Assembly (NCBI GenBank): GCA_018389105.1
Contig: JACATO010002187.1
Location: 83,501 to 147,500, forward strand
Reading direction: 5' to 3'
From: Nautilus pompilius
Taxonomy: Eukaryota > Mollusca > Cephalopoda > Nautilida > Nautilidae
Length of the DNA stretch: 64,000 nucleotides
In this document: one piece after another, positions 1 to 12,425 of the stretch
Layout of the letters: every line of letters begins with the position of its first letter
Numbering within the stretch: position 1 is the first letter of the stretch
Translations under genes and position numbers: made by a program
The notes under the pieces: model-generated
Seen by the model: only the letters and a program-made list of their open reading frames with translations
What the model was told of the DNA's origin: nothing
The model's database searches: none

Positions 1-431
1 TACTTTGTTTTATTTGTTAATATAAACAAAACTATAAAAAATTTTAACTTAAACATGATTTCAAAAATCAGGATTTCATAATCTAACGAAACAGCTTTTA
101 CAGTTTTTCTCACAAATTATTAAGAATGCTAAAACGGTTATTTTATATATATATATACATAGGGTCGTTGTGTGGGAAGATGTCAGCCATTTAGTAAAGA
201 GGATACGAGAAAGGTGACCTCCATAAATATGGTTTAGCTCAGGTAATCCTTGCTCACTGCGAGCTTACACACCATCGTTGATTGATCGAACATCACAGAT
301 CATGTATAAGAGCGGAAAGGGAATAAGATTTAAAGGCAAATTTCCGGAAAACGTAGTAAAAATTCTAGAAAATAAATACAAATTCTTAAATCAAAACTGT
401 CACTTTGAATACAATAATAATAATAATAATA

Positions 432-483
<52 letters not shown>

Positions 484-1001
484 CTAAGAAACCGTTAAAA
501 ATAAAATAGTACTAACGCTGACGTTATAAATTAGTTCTGAAGTCTCTGTTAAAGAGCAAACTAATTGAGAGTTCAATAAGATCAATAGCAGGCTCCAACT
601 GTGTGTAAGAAATCGCAGGTAAAAATGTCCACGTAGGTAAATTAACCCTTACGGTTCTTCGACGACGTGTTTCAGCTGAAAAAGAAAAAAAATAAAGAAA
701 ATAAGAGATACAGCAGCGTGGGGTGGTAGATTCTACCCAGATGTAGAAACTGTAATAGGGAATAAATAAATAAATAAAACCACCCACCCGACAGTCCATG
801 TTAAGTAAGTTATAGTACCTTACTGCACTAATTTTATTTTAAAGTTCCACACCCCAGCGAAGAAGTAAACCATCCAAAAACAACAACAACAAAAGGATAT
901 GGACAGATCTTAAACAATTTCTTCAACAAAAGTTGTTATTTTGACATTTTCCTTATTTTGATGTAATTATATATTAATTTTTCTACAGATCTGTAGAAAT
1001 G
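1..1001. other. AT-rich flank without a supported gene
   Basis: No exon with coherent splice signals was found. The stretch holds an AAT/TAA microsatellite at 413-483 and short A/T-rich runs. It lies 3' of the minus-strand chitin-binding gene, so it may contain that gene's 3' UTR or further exons, but no cassette-type exon is visible here. Confidence 0.5.
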
Positions 1002-1370
1002 GTCACGTGTTTAGTCAGTCTGGTACGTGTACCTGCCGGTCGGTTCTCTACCTGGTCACGTGTTCAGTCATTCTGGTACGTGTACCCGCCGGTCGGTTCC
1101 CTACCTGGTCACGTGTTCAGTCATTCTGGTACGTGTACCTGCCGGTCGGTTCTCTACCTGGTCACGTGTTCAGTCATTCTGGTACGTGTACCCGCCGGTC
1201 GGTTCTCTACCTGGTCACGTGTTCAGTCATTCTGGTACGTGTACCTGCCGGTCGGTTCCCTACCTGGTCACGTGTTCAGTCATTCTGGTACGTGTACCTG
1301 CCGGTCGGTTCTCTACCTGGTCACGTGTTCAGTCATTCTGGTACGTGTACCTGCCGGTCGGTTCTCTACG
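1002..1370. repeat. 53-bp minisatellite, about 7 copies
   Basis: The unit contains GTTCAGTCATTCTGGTACG, then CCTGCCGGTCGGTTC and CTACCTGGTCACGT. Copies differ mainly by T/C changes. Because 53 is not a multiple of three and the unit lacks stop codons, all three plus frames stay open for 130-144 codons. That openness follows from the repeat and does not indicate coding. Confidence 0.93.
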
Positions 1371-1540
1371 CCTGCTCTGGACACATCCTAAAATCTTGGT
1401 TATCCTAATCTGTTTTTGTACAGTTGTTAGTTGGTTTCGTGTCCGTAGAGCGGCTGTGTGACGGAATCTCTCCTCGTGTGGTGAGGGAGGGAGGGAGCTG
1501 TGCGCGTCCGCTGGGATCTACTCACTGTCAACTACAATAC

Positions 1541-1992
1541 TCACCAATTTCGAGTGCCACACTGACCGCAGATGAACGCGGGAGACCGACAGCTTTTGGT
1601 GTCCGGATCAAAATTCCTTTTTCCTCCGCACGTTTCAAACCTGACGAATTTCCCCGCATCGCACACGAAGTAAACGGAGCAGCGGCCGCTTTGGTCGGGG
1701 TAGAAGCCGGTCGGCCTGGCCCTGCAGGACGGCCGGCGACCGCCGAAGGCCCTGGGGACCGCGAAAATGCTCACGCACTTCTTGGAGGCCTTTGAGAAGA
1801 TCTGGATGGTTTTGTTCTTAGGCTCGCAGTAGCCGGAGCCCACGGAGCGTTCCTTGTAACATTTGGCATAGTAGGGTGTCCAGGGTCGGTTTTCCCAAAT
1901 CTGGTTCCCGTCCGGCTTGTTATTGCAGTTAGGATACCTGTACTGGCAGGGCCGGCACTGGATTCCCCCGCACAGATTTCTCTCGTAGGCGC
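1541..1992 (-). CDS. Exon 3: tandem chitin-binding modules and stop
   Basis: The acceptor is ACATACGCAG, phase 1. It encodes CRPC..YPNC, DGNQIWENRPW and CYKERSVG, then PSCRARPTGFYP and GRCSVYFVC. The frame stops with TGA right after ...RNW. That TGA is read out of a sequence that looks like a splice donor (TTG|GTGAGTA, phase 2), at the same place where the plus-strand paralogue has AACAA|GTGAGT. The exon may therefore be terminal, or may splice to a further exon not found here. Confidence 0.85.
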
Positions 1993-4900
1993 CTGCGTAT
2001 GTAAGAAAGAGTGACAAAGTTAGCGGAGAGTTCTTGACGTTACCCGCCGGAAGGAGGTGGAGCGAAAGTAGAGACGTTAAAAATTCCACATTTCCCGCCG
2101 GAAGGAGGTGGAGCGAAAGTAGAGACGTTAAAAATTTAACATTTCCCGCCGGAAGGAGGTGGAGCGAAAGTAGAGACGTTAAAAATTTAACATTTCCCGC
2201 CGGAAGGAGGTAGAGCGAAAGTAGAGACGTTAAAAATTTAACATTTCCCGCCGGAAGGAGGTAGAGCGAAAGTAGAGACGTTAAAAATTTAACATTTCCC
2301 GCCGGAAGGAGGTGGAGCGAAAGTAGAGACGTTAAAAATTTAACATTTCCCGCCGGAAGGAGGTGGAGTGAAAGTAGAGACGTTAAAAATTTAACATTTC
2401 CCGCCGGAAGGAGGTAGAGCGAAAGTAGAGACGTTAAAAATTTAACATTTCCCGCCGGAAGGAGGTGGAGTGAAAGTAGAGACGTTAAAAATTTTACATT
2501 TCCCGCCGGAAGGAGGTAGAGCGAAAGTAGAGACGTTAAAAATTTTACATTTCCCGCCGGAAGGAGGTGGAGCGAAAGTAGAGACGTTAAAAATTTTACA
2601 TTTCCCGCCGGAAGGAGGTGGAGTGAAAGTAGAGACGTTAAAAATTTTACATTTCCCGCCGGAAGGAGGTGGAGCGAAAGTAGAGACGTTAAAAATTTAA
2701 CATTTCCCGCCGGAAGGAGGTAGAGCGAAAGTAGAGACGTTAAAAATTTAACATTTCCCGCCGGAAGGAGGTGGAGCGAAAGTAGAGACGTTAAAAATTT
2801 AACATTTCCCGCCGGAAGGAGGTGGAGCGAAAGTAGAGACGTTAAAAATTTAACATTTCCCGCCGGAAGGAGGTGGAGCGAAAGTAGAGACGTTAAAAAT
2901 TTTACATTTCCCGCCGGAAGGAGGTGGAGCGAAAGTAGAGACGTTAAAAATTTAACATTTCCCGCCGGAAGGAGGTGGAGCGAAAGTAGAGACGTTAAAA
3001 ATTTTACATTTCCCGCCGGAAGGAGGTGGAGCGAAAGTAGAGACGTTAAAAATTTTACATTTCCCGCCGGAAGGAGGTGGAGCGAAAGTAGAGACGTTAA
3101 AAATTTAACATTTCCCGCCGGAAGGAGGTGGAGCGAAAGTAGAGACGTTAAAAATTTAACATTTCCCGCCGGAAGGAGGTGGAGCGAAAGTAGAGACGTT
3201 AAAAATTTAACATTTCCCGCCGGAAGGAGGTGGAGCGAAAGTAGAGACTTTAAAGATTCGCCTAACTTTATTTTGCCCGAATGAAACGTAAAACCCCTTA
3301 CTGGAGGCCAGCCTATTAAAGTCACCGACACTTTTACCTTATCTACGGGATAAGTGGAATACAAGTTTCGATGCTATTTGAATCGGGAAGTTTACTGATC
3401 TCATAAGTACCTGCTTGAACTTTTAACGAGGCTATGACGTCAACCGTCAACGGCAAATAAGATGGTTTGCATGCTGTGACGCTAGTAGGCCGCCCGCCAT
3501 CAGTATAGGCCACCGAACAGCAATCAGAAATTTGTTTATTTTCCGTATTTCTACCGGATGTAAAGCTCGGAAAACCTAAAACTATTTTTGGGGCTGCGGT
3601 TACGACTGCAGCGCTTTGAAACAATGAGTCTTCGTTACGGATCTCGAGGCACGTCGAATGTTTGTAATGTGATCACTATTTGGCTTCCAGCGATTCCTAT
3701 TACCTATTAATTAAATTTCAAAGTTAGGGTAAAGGTACAGTTAATTCCACCGGTAAAGAAAAAAGAAAAAACTGTTTCGGAGACTAACTATTAAAGGTAC
3801 TGGAAACAAAAGCTTACATGCATATGTCGGCTCCTTTCTGCTACCGCATTTCACTTTTTCAAAGTTCCTGCACCGGTTCGTTTCCGTGTCGAATAAGTCG
3901 GGATACATGCACTCGGCGACATAGTCGCCAAGGTAGCCCGGGTACCTCAACGGTGGGATCTGTTGGCTGCAGTTGAAGTACTGAGCGCAGTTGTCGGGCT
4001 TAGGTAGAATATCCGCTCCTGTCAAGCATTTCTCTTCTATCGTCAGTGGACGGCCGGCTACACGAGACCAAAACAAAAAATGCAAACTTTATTATTATTA
4101 ATATTAATTGTATAAGTGGTGATGTGTGCGCAACTGTTTACGAGGAACTGGGGAAATATCTGGTCCGTAAAATAGGGACAGAACCAACGGAAAATACAAG
4201 AGGGGCAGGATTCGGTTCTTTAACTAATCCCAGCGATAAGCCTAACATTTCGTCTAGCATAGTGAGAAGCACCTGGTAGATGAGCTTACGGGTCCATCTT
4301 TCCCGAGATGTCGAAGGGTTAAGAATTACGCATGTAGACTAGGACAAATTAAAAATCCACTCTAACCTTAATCAATCCAATATTAGTCATTAGAAATAAA
4401 AGTATTTCTCATCATATCTCTAGTACGACAGTAAATAGAAAATGCGAGCATGGAGCTAGAACGGAAATACTAATGTTCCGCGGTACTTTATTGAAAGACA
4501 GAATTACTACTATTTTGGAGAATTTTTTTTTTAATAATCATTTGGCAGAAATACGGGTCTTCATCGGGTGTTTTCCTTCTTCGCATGCTAGTGAAAGACC
4601 GAGCAGGCGGTTACAGGTGCTTCTGATGCTCACTGGAGACATTACACGAAGTTCTGTCCACCGAGGAAATAAAAGGAAATGGAAAGGGATGGATTCTCCG
4701 AAATGTCCCTTCCACGACAAACCGGACGACACAGTAAGTACCCAGGCTGCTTTCCTTAACCCAGAAGTTATCAGGAGATTTCCCCCTCGCGAGTTTTCCG
4801 GGCGCGGTCAGTCCGTACGAATGCTCCTCCGACCGAAGACAGGGTTACTGTGCCATTTGGGCTGGCTACTTCACGTCAGCATCGAAATGTTTCCGGGCTT

Positions 4901-5041
4901 CCATCTCGTTCCCTGCTTCGCTCTTATGAGTTATCTACCTTTCCGCTTCTTCTTCTTCTTCTTCTTTTTCAATTATCTATCAGGTGAAGCACATAGCCTT
5001 ATAAAAACTCGCGCTAAGCACCATCGCAATTTTCATAGTTT

Positions 5042-5081
<40 letters not shown>

Positions 5082-5487
5082 ACTGACGTCATCTCTCTCT
5101 GTCCGACGTCATCTCTCTCTGTACTGACGTCATCTTTCTCTGTCCGACGTCATCGCTTTCTGTACCGACGTCATCTCTCTCTGTACCGACGTCATCGCTT
5201 TCTGTACCGACGTCATCTCTCTCTCTGTGCCGACGTCATCTCTCTCTGTCCGACGTCATCTCTCTCTGTACTGACGTCATCTCTCTCTGTCCGACGTCAT
5301 CGCTTTCTGTACCGACGTCATCGCTTTCTGTACCGACGTCATCTCTCTCTCTCTGTACTGACGTCATCTCTCTCTGTCCGACGTCATCTTTCTCTGTCCG
5401 ACGTCATCTCTCTCTCTGTGCCGACGTCATCTCTCTCTGTACTGACGTCATCTCTCTCTGTCCGACGTCATCGCTTTCTGTACCGAC

Positions 5488-5518
<31 letters not shown>

Positions 5519-5528
5519 ACTGACGTCA

Positions 5529-5580
<52 letters not shown>

Positions 5581-7807
5581 AGTTTTTATTAACAACCAGC
5601 TACTCTGGTTGGCAGCGTGACGTACGAGAATGACCTCCGGGCCGAGATCGACCAATCACCAGCATCGTCTGAGCGTCGTTCGGGGTTTCAAACTGGGATG
5701 GGTGGCAAATCTATACGCGTGGCGCTTTGTTTCGGCAGAAAAGCTTGGGCCGGTAAGAATTCCAGGCTGCTCCCGCGTACAGAAAAAGGGTCTCCACTCG
5801 AGCTCGCAAAAATAAAAAAAAAATAAAAAAAACACCAAACGCAAGGGAAAAGACCCAAAGTTGCAATGACAGCTGATGTGAAAGATTTCATCTTGACTGT
5901 TCTTTAGAACCATCAAAGTTTTCCGACGAAAGGCTGAAGTTGAAAGAACGAGAAGGAAACCGAGAGACATTGTACACGCGACACACTAAACCGAGTCGGA
6001 AAAATGACCTTATGCAAAAAAAATAAAATAAAATGAAATAATAATAAAATAAGATAACATTAGTTAAAGCCAAATAATTTTTTTTCTTTTTTCGTTTTCC
6101 TGTTCGAAAATTATTAATTAGGGCTGATGATCAGATGATGGATACCGTGTCTCGTGATGAGGGGGGGGTGCTATCGCTGAATAACCGAAGCCGTGAATCG
6201 TTCGTGTATAGCGCGCAGAGAGTCCCATAATGCCGTGTAATTAAGATTGGCTGCGGGGTTTTCCATATGTCAACAAACCACCTTCAGCAAGCGGGCCTTC
6301 GTTCAGCATCAATATGGGGGAGGGGCATCTTCCACAAAAGATAAAGGAAAGTGACCAGAACCCGGGAGCGTCTCGCCAACAGGCAGAAACAAGTTGTTGC
6401 TGGCTAATAAACGCACTAACCTCTGTATACGGTGAAAGGAATTTCGGTCATAGCCTGAAAATATCCAAACAGAGGGAGGGGAGAAGTGATAAGTAGTTTT
6501 CAAAACTGCTAAGAGTAACTAAATATTCAGGTGCGAGTTTAAAAAAAAACAACAACAACAGCAACAGCTTATCGCTTTAGCACATCACCGTCAGAAGATA
6601 CAGAGACAACACCGTTAGATATTCGATGGGTAAAATACTTTTCGGGCTGCTCTGTCGTAGAGTGAGGGGATCAAATTCCCGTCAGTCAGTCGGGTGTCTT
6701 GCAGCTGACACTCCGCTTTACCCTCGGCGAGACGTCATTAACGTGCGTCTGCCCGTGATCTGGATGGCACAGGCAGTGTTACGGTCGTGGACGTAAATGT
6801 AAAGGGAGTACGGCTAAGAGTTAGACAGGAAGCTAATGACGGAGACGACAGTTGTGGCTCCCTTAGTCGTAGGGGGCCCTCTCCCTTTCCCTTTTTTCTC
6901 TCGATCCCACCTCGGCTCGTCGACCAAACGGCGGGGGCGCCGAAGTCTCGGCCGTCGTCCGGCCGCTCCATCTCTTGGTCGTGGGTGGGCCGTCGGGAGG
7001 CGTAAACGAAAGTTTCTTCAGCTCCCCAGAGCTGTGAGACCCGAACCCCGACTTAAACAGAGAAGGGGCGGGCCGACGTCTTCTGGGCCGGCCCCGACGT
7101 CGCCACATTTGGGATGGAAGTAGCTGCAGCGGGTGACCGGATCCAACAAGCATATTGGAGGCATCCGTACCAGAACGCTTCGGCGCCTAGTTAATGATAT
7201 CTATGTAAGAGCTTTGTAACATCGTCTTTCGACAACGACGAAGGTCAATGAACTATTTAGAATTTCCACACGATTGGCTGAGATTCTCTTATGTGAAAAA
7301 GTCCAAAGCTGGTAAATGGGATTTAAGGTTTTGGATTTGCTTATTCTGTCAGAAACAGACCGTAGTGGATTCGTTGTTATAAGAGACGGACTTCACAGAC
7401 ACAGCACGAACTGGGTTCACTAGCGAAAGACAGTCTCAGAGACTCCTGCGTGTACCAGAGCTGATGCATACACACTTGAACAGTGTCTGTCCGTACATCT
7501 ACTGGCTCTAAACACAAACAAACAAGAGGTAGAACTTACTGGTTGTGCTGGCAGAGTCTCCTGCTAACATACAGTCGTCGAAGAAGCTCTTCTGCTCGAC
7601 GCACACCTTGTAGATCAGGTTAAACACGTAACCAGGCTTACAAACAGGCATTTTCTTCGGATATCCCCAGATACATCTGTACCACACCCTGCAGTCCGCC
7701 GAGTCTCGTTCGTAGCTGAAGAAGCCAGAGCATCTAACAGCCGCGTCGACCCGACACATCAGGCTCACTAACACCAAGAGACTGACCACGTAGGTTAGGG
7801 ATCGCAT
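1541..7807 (-). CDS. Secreted chitin-binding protein, 3 exons (CBM14 / peritrophin-A modules)
   Basis: Seen: exons 7807-7540, 4057-3818 and 1992-1541 join with phases 1 and 1 to give a protein of about 319 aa. It opens with a hydrophobic signal peptide of about 22 residues (MRSLTYVV start, ending CRVDA). Modules in order are a six-Cys CBM14 in exon 1 (WYRC, FDDC), a second in exon 2 (NCAQYFNC, GYLGDYVAEC), and two cysteine-rich units in exon 3 (YPNC, then GFYPDQSGRCSVYFVC). Known: CBM14 domains bind chitin through three disulfides and occur in peritrophic and mollusc shell or mucus matrices. Inferred: an extracellular chitin-binding matrix protein. The ATG at 7807 is preferred over the in-frame one at 7855 because the signal sequence starts there and a TATA motif lies 82 bp upstream. 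Introns hold a 51-bp minisatellite and a CRE/CT array. It is paralogous to the plus-strand locus at 24.5-31.4 kb. Confidence 0.85.
2031..3255. repeat. 51-bp minisatellite in intron 2, about 24 copies
   Basis: The unit combines TTTCCCGCCGGAAGGAGG, GAGCGAAAGTAGAGACG and TTAAAAATTTAACA. It lies in the last intron of the minus-strand gene. The unit is 17 codons long and stop-free on the minus strand, in frame with exon 3, which creates a long open frame encoding LLSLHLLPAGNVKFLTS repeats. The intact acceptor at 1993 argues that this is intron. Confidence 0.95.
3435..3442. promoter_or_regulatory. Isolated TGACGTCA palindrome (CRE/ATF-like)
   Basis: A perfect 8-bp CRE palindrome lies in the intron between exons 2 and 3 of the minus-strand gene, outside the tandem arrays. 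Function is inferred only from the motif. Confidence 0.35.
3818..4057 (-). CDS. Exon 2: second CBM14
   Basis: The acceptor is TCGTGTAG and the donor is GCAT|GTAAGC, phase 1 in and phase 1 out (240 nt). The six cysteines lie in EKCL, NCAQYFNC, VAEC, NRC and VKC. It aligns with exons 2 and 4 of the plus-strand locus (PGYLGDYV in common). Confidence 0.88.
4058..7539 (-). other. Intron 1 of the minus-strand chitin-binding gene
   Basis: This 3.5-kb intron lies between phase-1 splice sites. It holds the TGACGTCAT/CT array at 5041-5580 and a GC-rich, CpG-rich block at about 6880-7100. No further chitin-binding exon is visible. Confidence 0.6.
5041..5580. repeat. TGACGTCAT/CT tandem array
   Basis: Irregular units carry (C/A)TGACGTCAT or CCGACGTCAT followed by CTCTCTCTGTA, CGCTTTCTGTAC or longer CT runs. 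The array ends in pure CT. It is one member of a dispersed family seen again at 14.8, 48.2, 50.0 and 60.8 kb. Confidence 0.93.
7540..7807 (-). CDS. Exon 1: signal peptide plus first CBM14
   Basis: The exon runs from the ATG to donor CCA|GTAAGT, phase 1. A signal peptide is followed by one complete six-cysteine module (RCS, DCR, RCI, VCK, VCV, DDC). The layout matches exons 1a and 1b of the plus-strand locus, including the phase. Confidence 0.88.
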
Positions 7808-7865
7808 CTTTCGGACGGTTTCTGAAGCAATCTGACGAGCCTGATGAAGACGCACACCTGATGAC

Positions 7866-7913
7866 TGAGTGAGCCGACGGATTTACCTGTATTTATGTAC
7901 ACCGAGGGCCAAT
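7866..7913 (-). promoter_or_regulatory. Core promoter of minus-strand chitin-binding gene
   Basis: On the minus strand, ATTGG (an inverted CCAAT box) is followed after 11 bp by CATAAATAC, a TATA-like motif at 7897-7889. A CTCAGTC initiator-like sequence sits near 7866. The ATTGG-N11-CATAAATAC layout is identical upstream of exon 1b on the plus strand. Start site positions are inferred from spacing. Confidence 0.6.
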
Positions 7914-7919
7914 CATTGG

Positions 7920-10900
7920 TACGCTCCGCCTGTTGTCACAAAGTATCAGCCCACGGTTTCTCACGTCGCAAGTTAGAGGTTGCGGAGTCTGCATATCCGT
8001 CAGGTGAACAAGCTTCCAAAAATAGGCGCTATCCGCCCGGACCACGTGTCTTACCAGGTAACTGGATTGATGGGGGAGAAAGGTTGCGTGTTTGCGTTGA
8101 CTGGTTGTCTAATGCGGATGTGTAGCTACAAAAAGAGATGATGATTAGTTATTTTTCTTTATGTGGTACGAAATCCTTATTTGTATGTAGATAAAACAGA
8201 AAGTAACGCATTTTGGTCAAATTCTAATATCCTTCTTAAATAAAAAGGAAAAGATTGTTTTTCGTAATACGGAACCTGTTCAGGGCGTTTGTCCCCATGG
8301 CCTTCCAGGTGCGACGAGCTGCACAACGCTGACGCTGGACAGGTTTAGAAGGAAGGGGGGGAAGCCATGCTAGAAGAAAAGCTGGAGATACCCAACAACG
8401 CAGCAACTTGATTTTTTAAAGCAGTTTAGCGGGGCAGAAACCTAACGAGAACAAGCCGACGGGTTTTCACTTCACCGCTGCGAAAATATGGTTTACACTC
8501 ATCTCTCGGCTTTTCATTGTTCGGGGCGGCCTCAGAGGGGAAAGTGCAAGGCTACGTTCAGCGATGCGCAGAAGAAGGAAAATTAATCGCAGGCTGGTCT
8601 TCTGTTGTGAACATTTTTTCCAAGGTACGCGCGGGTACGAAAGCTGGTTTGATGCAAACTGTTAATAGTCTGGATACTTATAAAATGTTTCCTTTGTGTC
8701 TGTAGATCGGTTGGTGGTCGGGCTGTCGTGTTTTGTCACAACCACGCCATCTTACGGAGGAAAACCTAGAGCAGAGATCAGCGATCATGGCTTCCTTACT
8801 TTTAATTTACAAGTGCGTTTCGTTTACGGAAAAACTTCATTTTCCTATTAAAAAGCTTTCGCTCAGTTCTGTTTTAAGTCTGTCTTATGATCCTCGTTCA
8901 GAAAAAAATACTACGTTAGAAAAACTATATCGTGACCTCGTGTTTATTCAATATCCGGGTGTTCATTGAGAGCGTTATAATGTATACATTTTTTAAAACC
9001 TTAACAGAGCCAGTTAATATATTAATGTTTTCTGTGCTAAACGTTAAATCCCTAGCGTAGTAATTTCTCTCGGGAGTTATTCTGACGGAAGAATATCACT
9101 TTAACAAAAGTAAAAAAACATAAATGATAAATCAGAAACAAAATTGCTTGCATATTATCTTATTCGTGGCAAAATTTCACTTAAAAGCAAAAACCAGAAG
9201 TATTTCTGGTTAGACAATAATTTTAGCAACCAGTGTAGAAATGCCATTCTCCGTTTGCAGTGGCCGCACGGTGTCGCTTAATGAATCAAAGCGATTATTT
9301 TCTGTTGCTGTTGATCAAAATTATTTATCTATAATAAAACCAAAACCCTGGTTACTTTTTTTTGTGTTTACATTTATTTGGAATGTTGTGGGAAGACATT
9401 TGGGAAATCATAGTTATGCCAATGCCACATTTTTTTCGGATTTGTTCCGGAACAAGTCAAAATAGGAAAATTCCCACAATTCTACGTGCAACTGAATGTT
9501 CCAAAAAGTCCACTTTATATTAAAATACACGGCCCCCTCAAAAAACTGAGATGTGTAACTGAAACATGGGTGGGGTGGGGTGTTTGTCCGCTGTTAAGGT
9601 TGAGGGACCGAGTTCGAAAAGGGACAAAGGATCGAATTCTTTAGTAATGGCCGTTCACCTTGACCTTGACTCTCTGTTAACGGGTGTAGCGTCTTCTTTA
9701 AGGGCCGGCGAACCAGCATTGGCGACACTTCCTTGATCGTGCCTCGTTTTGGCTTCGGTCACATAAAAAATAAATGGGAATCGCTTTTTGTAAATATTTG
9801 TGTAAAGCGAGAGAATTTAAAATATATCGGGGTCCGGTATTCGCTTTTGAAAGCTCCAGCGAGCGTGACCTGGTTTACAAGGGCGCTGGGAGACAGGACA
9901 CAGCGCTGTACAGGACGGACTGCTTTTAGAAAGAAAACGAAAATAATTCGGCTGTTTGCACCGACAAGAGCGATGTTCGCGTTAGGGCGGACATCTGTTT
10001 GCTGAGGTAAACTTAGAACGACCAGGAAAACCTGCTCCTTGATGCAGTGGAGGCTGGTAAACGAACAGAACCACCGATTGTCTCGAAATGTAGTGTAGAC
10101 GTAATTTCCGTTTCTCATCCTCCCGGTAAATATTTTGAGGCGTGAGTTCAGTTTCCGGGTATCGCCAGCCGCCGAGGTCAGGGCCCGATTTAGTGATCAT
10201 TGGCGTTGTTTCTCTATGCCACTTCATGCTTGTTTCTTTCTCATCAGTCAGACGGCGGCAGGGATGTCGAAGTGCTTGCCCGAGGGGATGGGACGTGTGA
10301 CAAGCTTTTCGGAACGGTTCGTGACGTCATTGATGACCTGGCCGGTGGATATTTATCACGAACCGTCATTACCTTCGAAAAGTGGCATTTAACATCACAG
10401 AGAGAGGGGAGGGGTTAAAAATTACCTAGGTAAAAAAAAAATCTGCAAACTATCATAAAACGTTGGATGGACGGAAACTGATTAGCATACTTGGTAACAG
10501 AAATGACATAGAGCGGCCTTCGGTCAGGGTTCAAGCTGGGGAACTCATCAATACCCCGTTCAGCGCTGTCAGAGGTGAAGGTCACAGGCAGCCGTTCTCG
10601 TGGCCAGGGGATATAAATCCGGACGTACGTTGGAGTTCGTGATGGGGCTCGATAGAGGAAATAAGTTATTTGCGCAAGGGAGATTTCGGTTAGTACAAAA
10701 TGACTCCCTCACCAGCGTTTCGATGATTCTATAAACAGGGAAAGCTGTTCGGGTGAGATGACACTCGCACCTGTCAGTTCTTTGGACCCGGCAGCTTCTA
10801 CGAGAAGTTAAAAAAGAAAAAAAGTCATCACTTTTAATCAAGGGGGCTGGAATATCCACGTGACGATATAATAAGTGCAACCGTAATGAAACGGAAGTTA

Positions 10901-11690
10901 AAAAAGATAAAAAGGATGAATGCGCAAGTTTCTCGAGCCAGCAGGAGGAGGAGGAGGAGGAGGAAGATGCTGCAGCAGGCCGGAGGGACGAGGGTTGAAA
11001 GGGAACATCTGAAGGCTCGACACCGGAGAGAAATTCTTTCAGCTCCGCCTCGTTTCGGTTGCCGGTCGGTTTGAACCACGTGGTGTAGCCTGAACCCTGG
11101 GAGCGGCTTCGGGAGAGTCTTCTCGCCGCCGCCAACCCGCTCAGCTGACCGCGCCGGGCTATGTCGTCACGACCGGAGCGGTGACGTGGAACTGAAACAA
11201 CAACAACAAGTTCTGTCGTGCGCAACATGGCGCTCGGTCCTCTGACTTCGGTCATTTTTGCAGATCTTTTGAGGACGGGACCCGGGGTTTTTTTTTTTGT
11301 TTTTTTGTTGTTTTTAATCCCTAGTTCGTGGTCGTTTATGCTTCGACTACTCAGTCGGTTTCTCTCCGCGTTTTGTACCGCTAGGAGTTTAAACGACGGG
11401 TGTCCAGACAACAAGACACCCTTCTGAAGGGTCTTGCCCCTGCTTCCCGATAGATAAACGTACGTGAGCGTTCAATGAGGATGTACCATCTACCATACAT
11501 ACCCCCAGAAATTCCTTTGTTTTTGATAATAAATTCATATATATTCATTCGAAATTTACAAATCTTAGAAACAAAACCGTTCTTATATTTTACCCCACAA
11601 AAATTTGTTCTGAAAAAAAAAAGAAGCTCCTTTTATTGTTAAGATTTTATTTATTCTGTTACTTCCCTTGTGAAATGTTTATCATAGATT
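7920..11690. other. Unassigned region
   Basis: No gene can be supported. Open frames are short and lack family features. A single TGACGTCA lies at 10322-10329, and a short (AGG)n run lies near 10945. The decayed hAT element begins just beyond. Confidence 0.45.
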
Positions 11691-12149
11691 TCCAGTTTAA
11701 GAGAGTATATCCTTGTTTTTTGCAACTTGATGAATCCTGCGATGTTGCTAATTTTTCCCAACTGCTTTTTTGTTGTTGTTGTTGTTGTTGTCCGGTACAA
11801 ATGCGGAAAAGAACTTGAGGATGAATTTCGCTTCTGCGAATCTCTCCAACAAACCACAAAGGGGCTGCTGATATAATGCAGAAAATAGGAGACTTCTTCA
11901 AAAGGAACAATCTCACACGGGGCATAGTTGGTTCGATTCGTACTGATGGAGCCCCAGCCGTGATGGGAGTTAGATCAGGCTTCACTGCATTTGTAAAACA
12001 ACGCATCGTGTTCTTCACAGATGTGCGAAAAGTCTTCCTGAAAATCTGAAAATGGTTTTACAAAAGGTTATTGAAGCTGTTAATTTCATTCGTGCGAGCC
12101 CGGGAACTGAATCACCTTACCGCTTGTTCAAAGCTTTTTTTGTGACGAG

Positions 12150-12425
12150 ATGGGCTCTGAGCATTCGACTCTTTTGCTTCCTGCTGAGGTGAGGTGGCAC
12201 TCACGTGGATTTATTCCTAACCGAGTGTTTGAGCTCCGTACTGAGGCAAAGATTTTTCTTCGTCACTGGGATTCAATGCTGTGGGAAATGTTTGCTGATC
12301 CAAAGTCGATCGCCTCTTTAGGGTACCTCTCAGGTATATTTACTCATCTTAACCAAGTCAATGAAAGCATCGCAGACAAAGCCGGATTTTTTGGGAGCAC
12401 GAAGAGTTCATCAAAAACTTTTTGA
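12150..12425 (+). pseudogene. Longest intact piece of the hAT transposase
   Basis: A 91-codon frame keeps the family motifs EVRWHSRG, RVFELRTEAKIFL and YLSGIFTHLNQVNES. These match the region before the dimerisation domain in ZBED5/FAM200-like hAT proteins. It is out of frame with its neighbours on both sides. Confidence 0.8.

Noticed and set aside
999-1461. Three overlapping plus-strand frames of 130-144 codons
   Set aside because: They are the same 53-bp minisatellite read in all three frames.
4473-5633. Plus-strand frame of 386 codons
   Set aside because: The second half is the CRE/CT array and the first half has no domain or splice context.
6655-6700. GGGATCAAATTCCCG resembling a tRNA T-arm or SINE B box
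   Set aside because: No acceptor stem, D-arm or anticodon arm could be fitted around it.
10569-11414. Minus-strand frame of 281 codons with Ser/Arg-rich composition
   Set aside because: The composition is low-complexity in part, no conserved motif was seen, and there is no matching gene structure.
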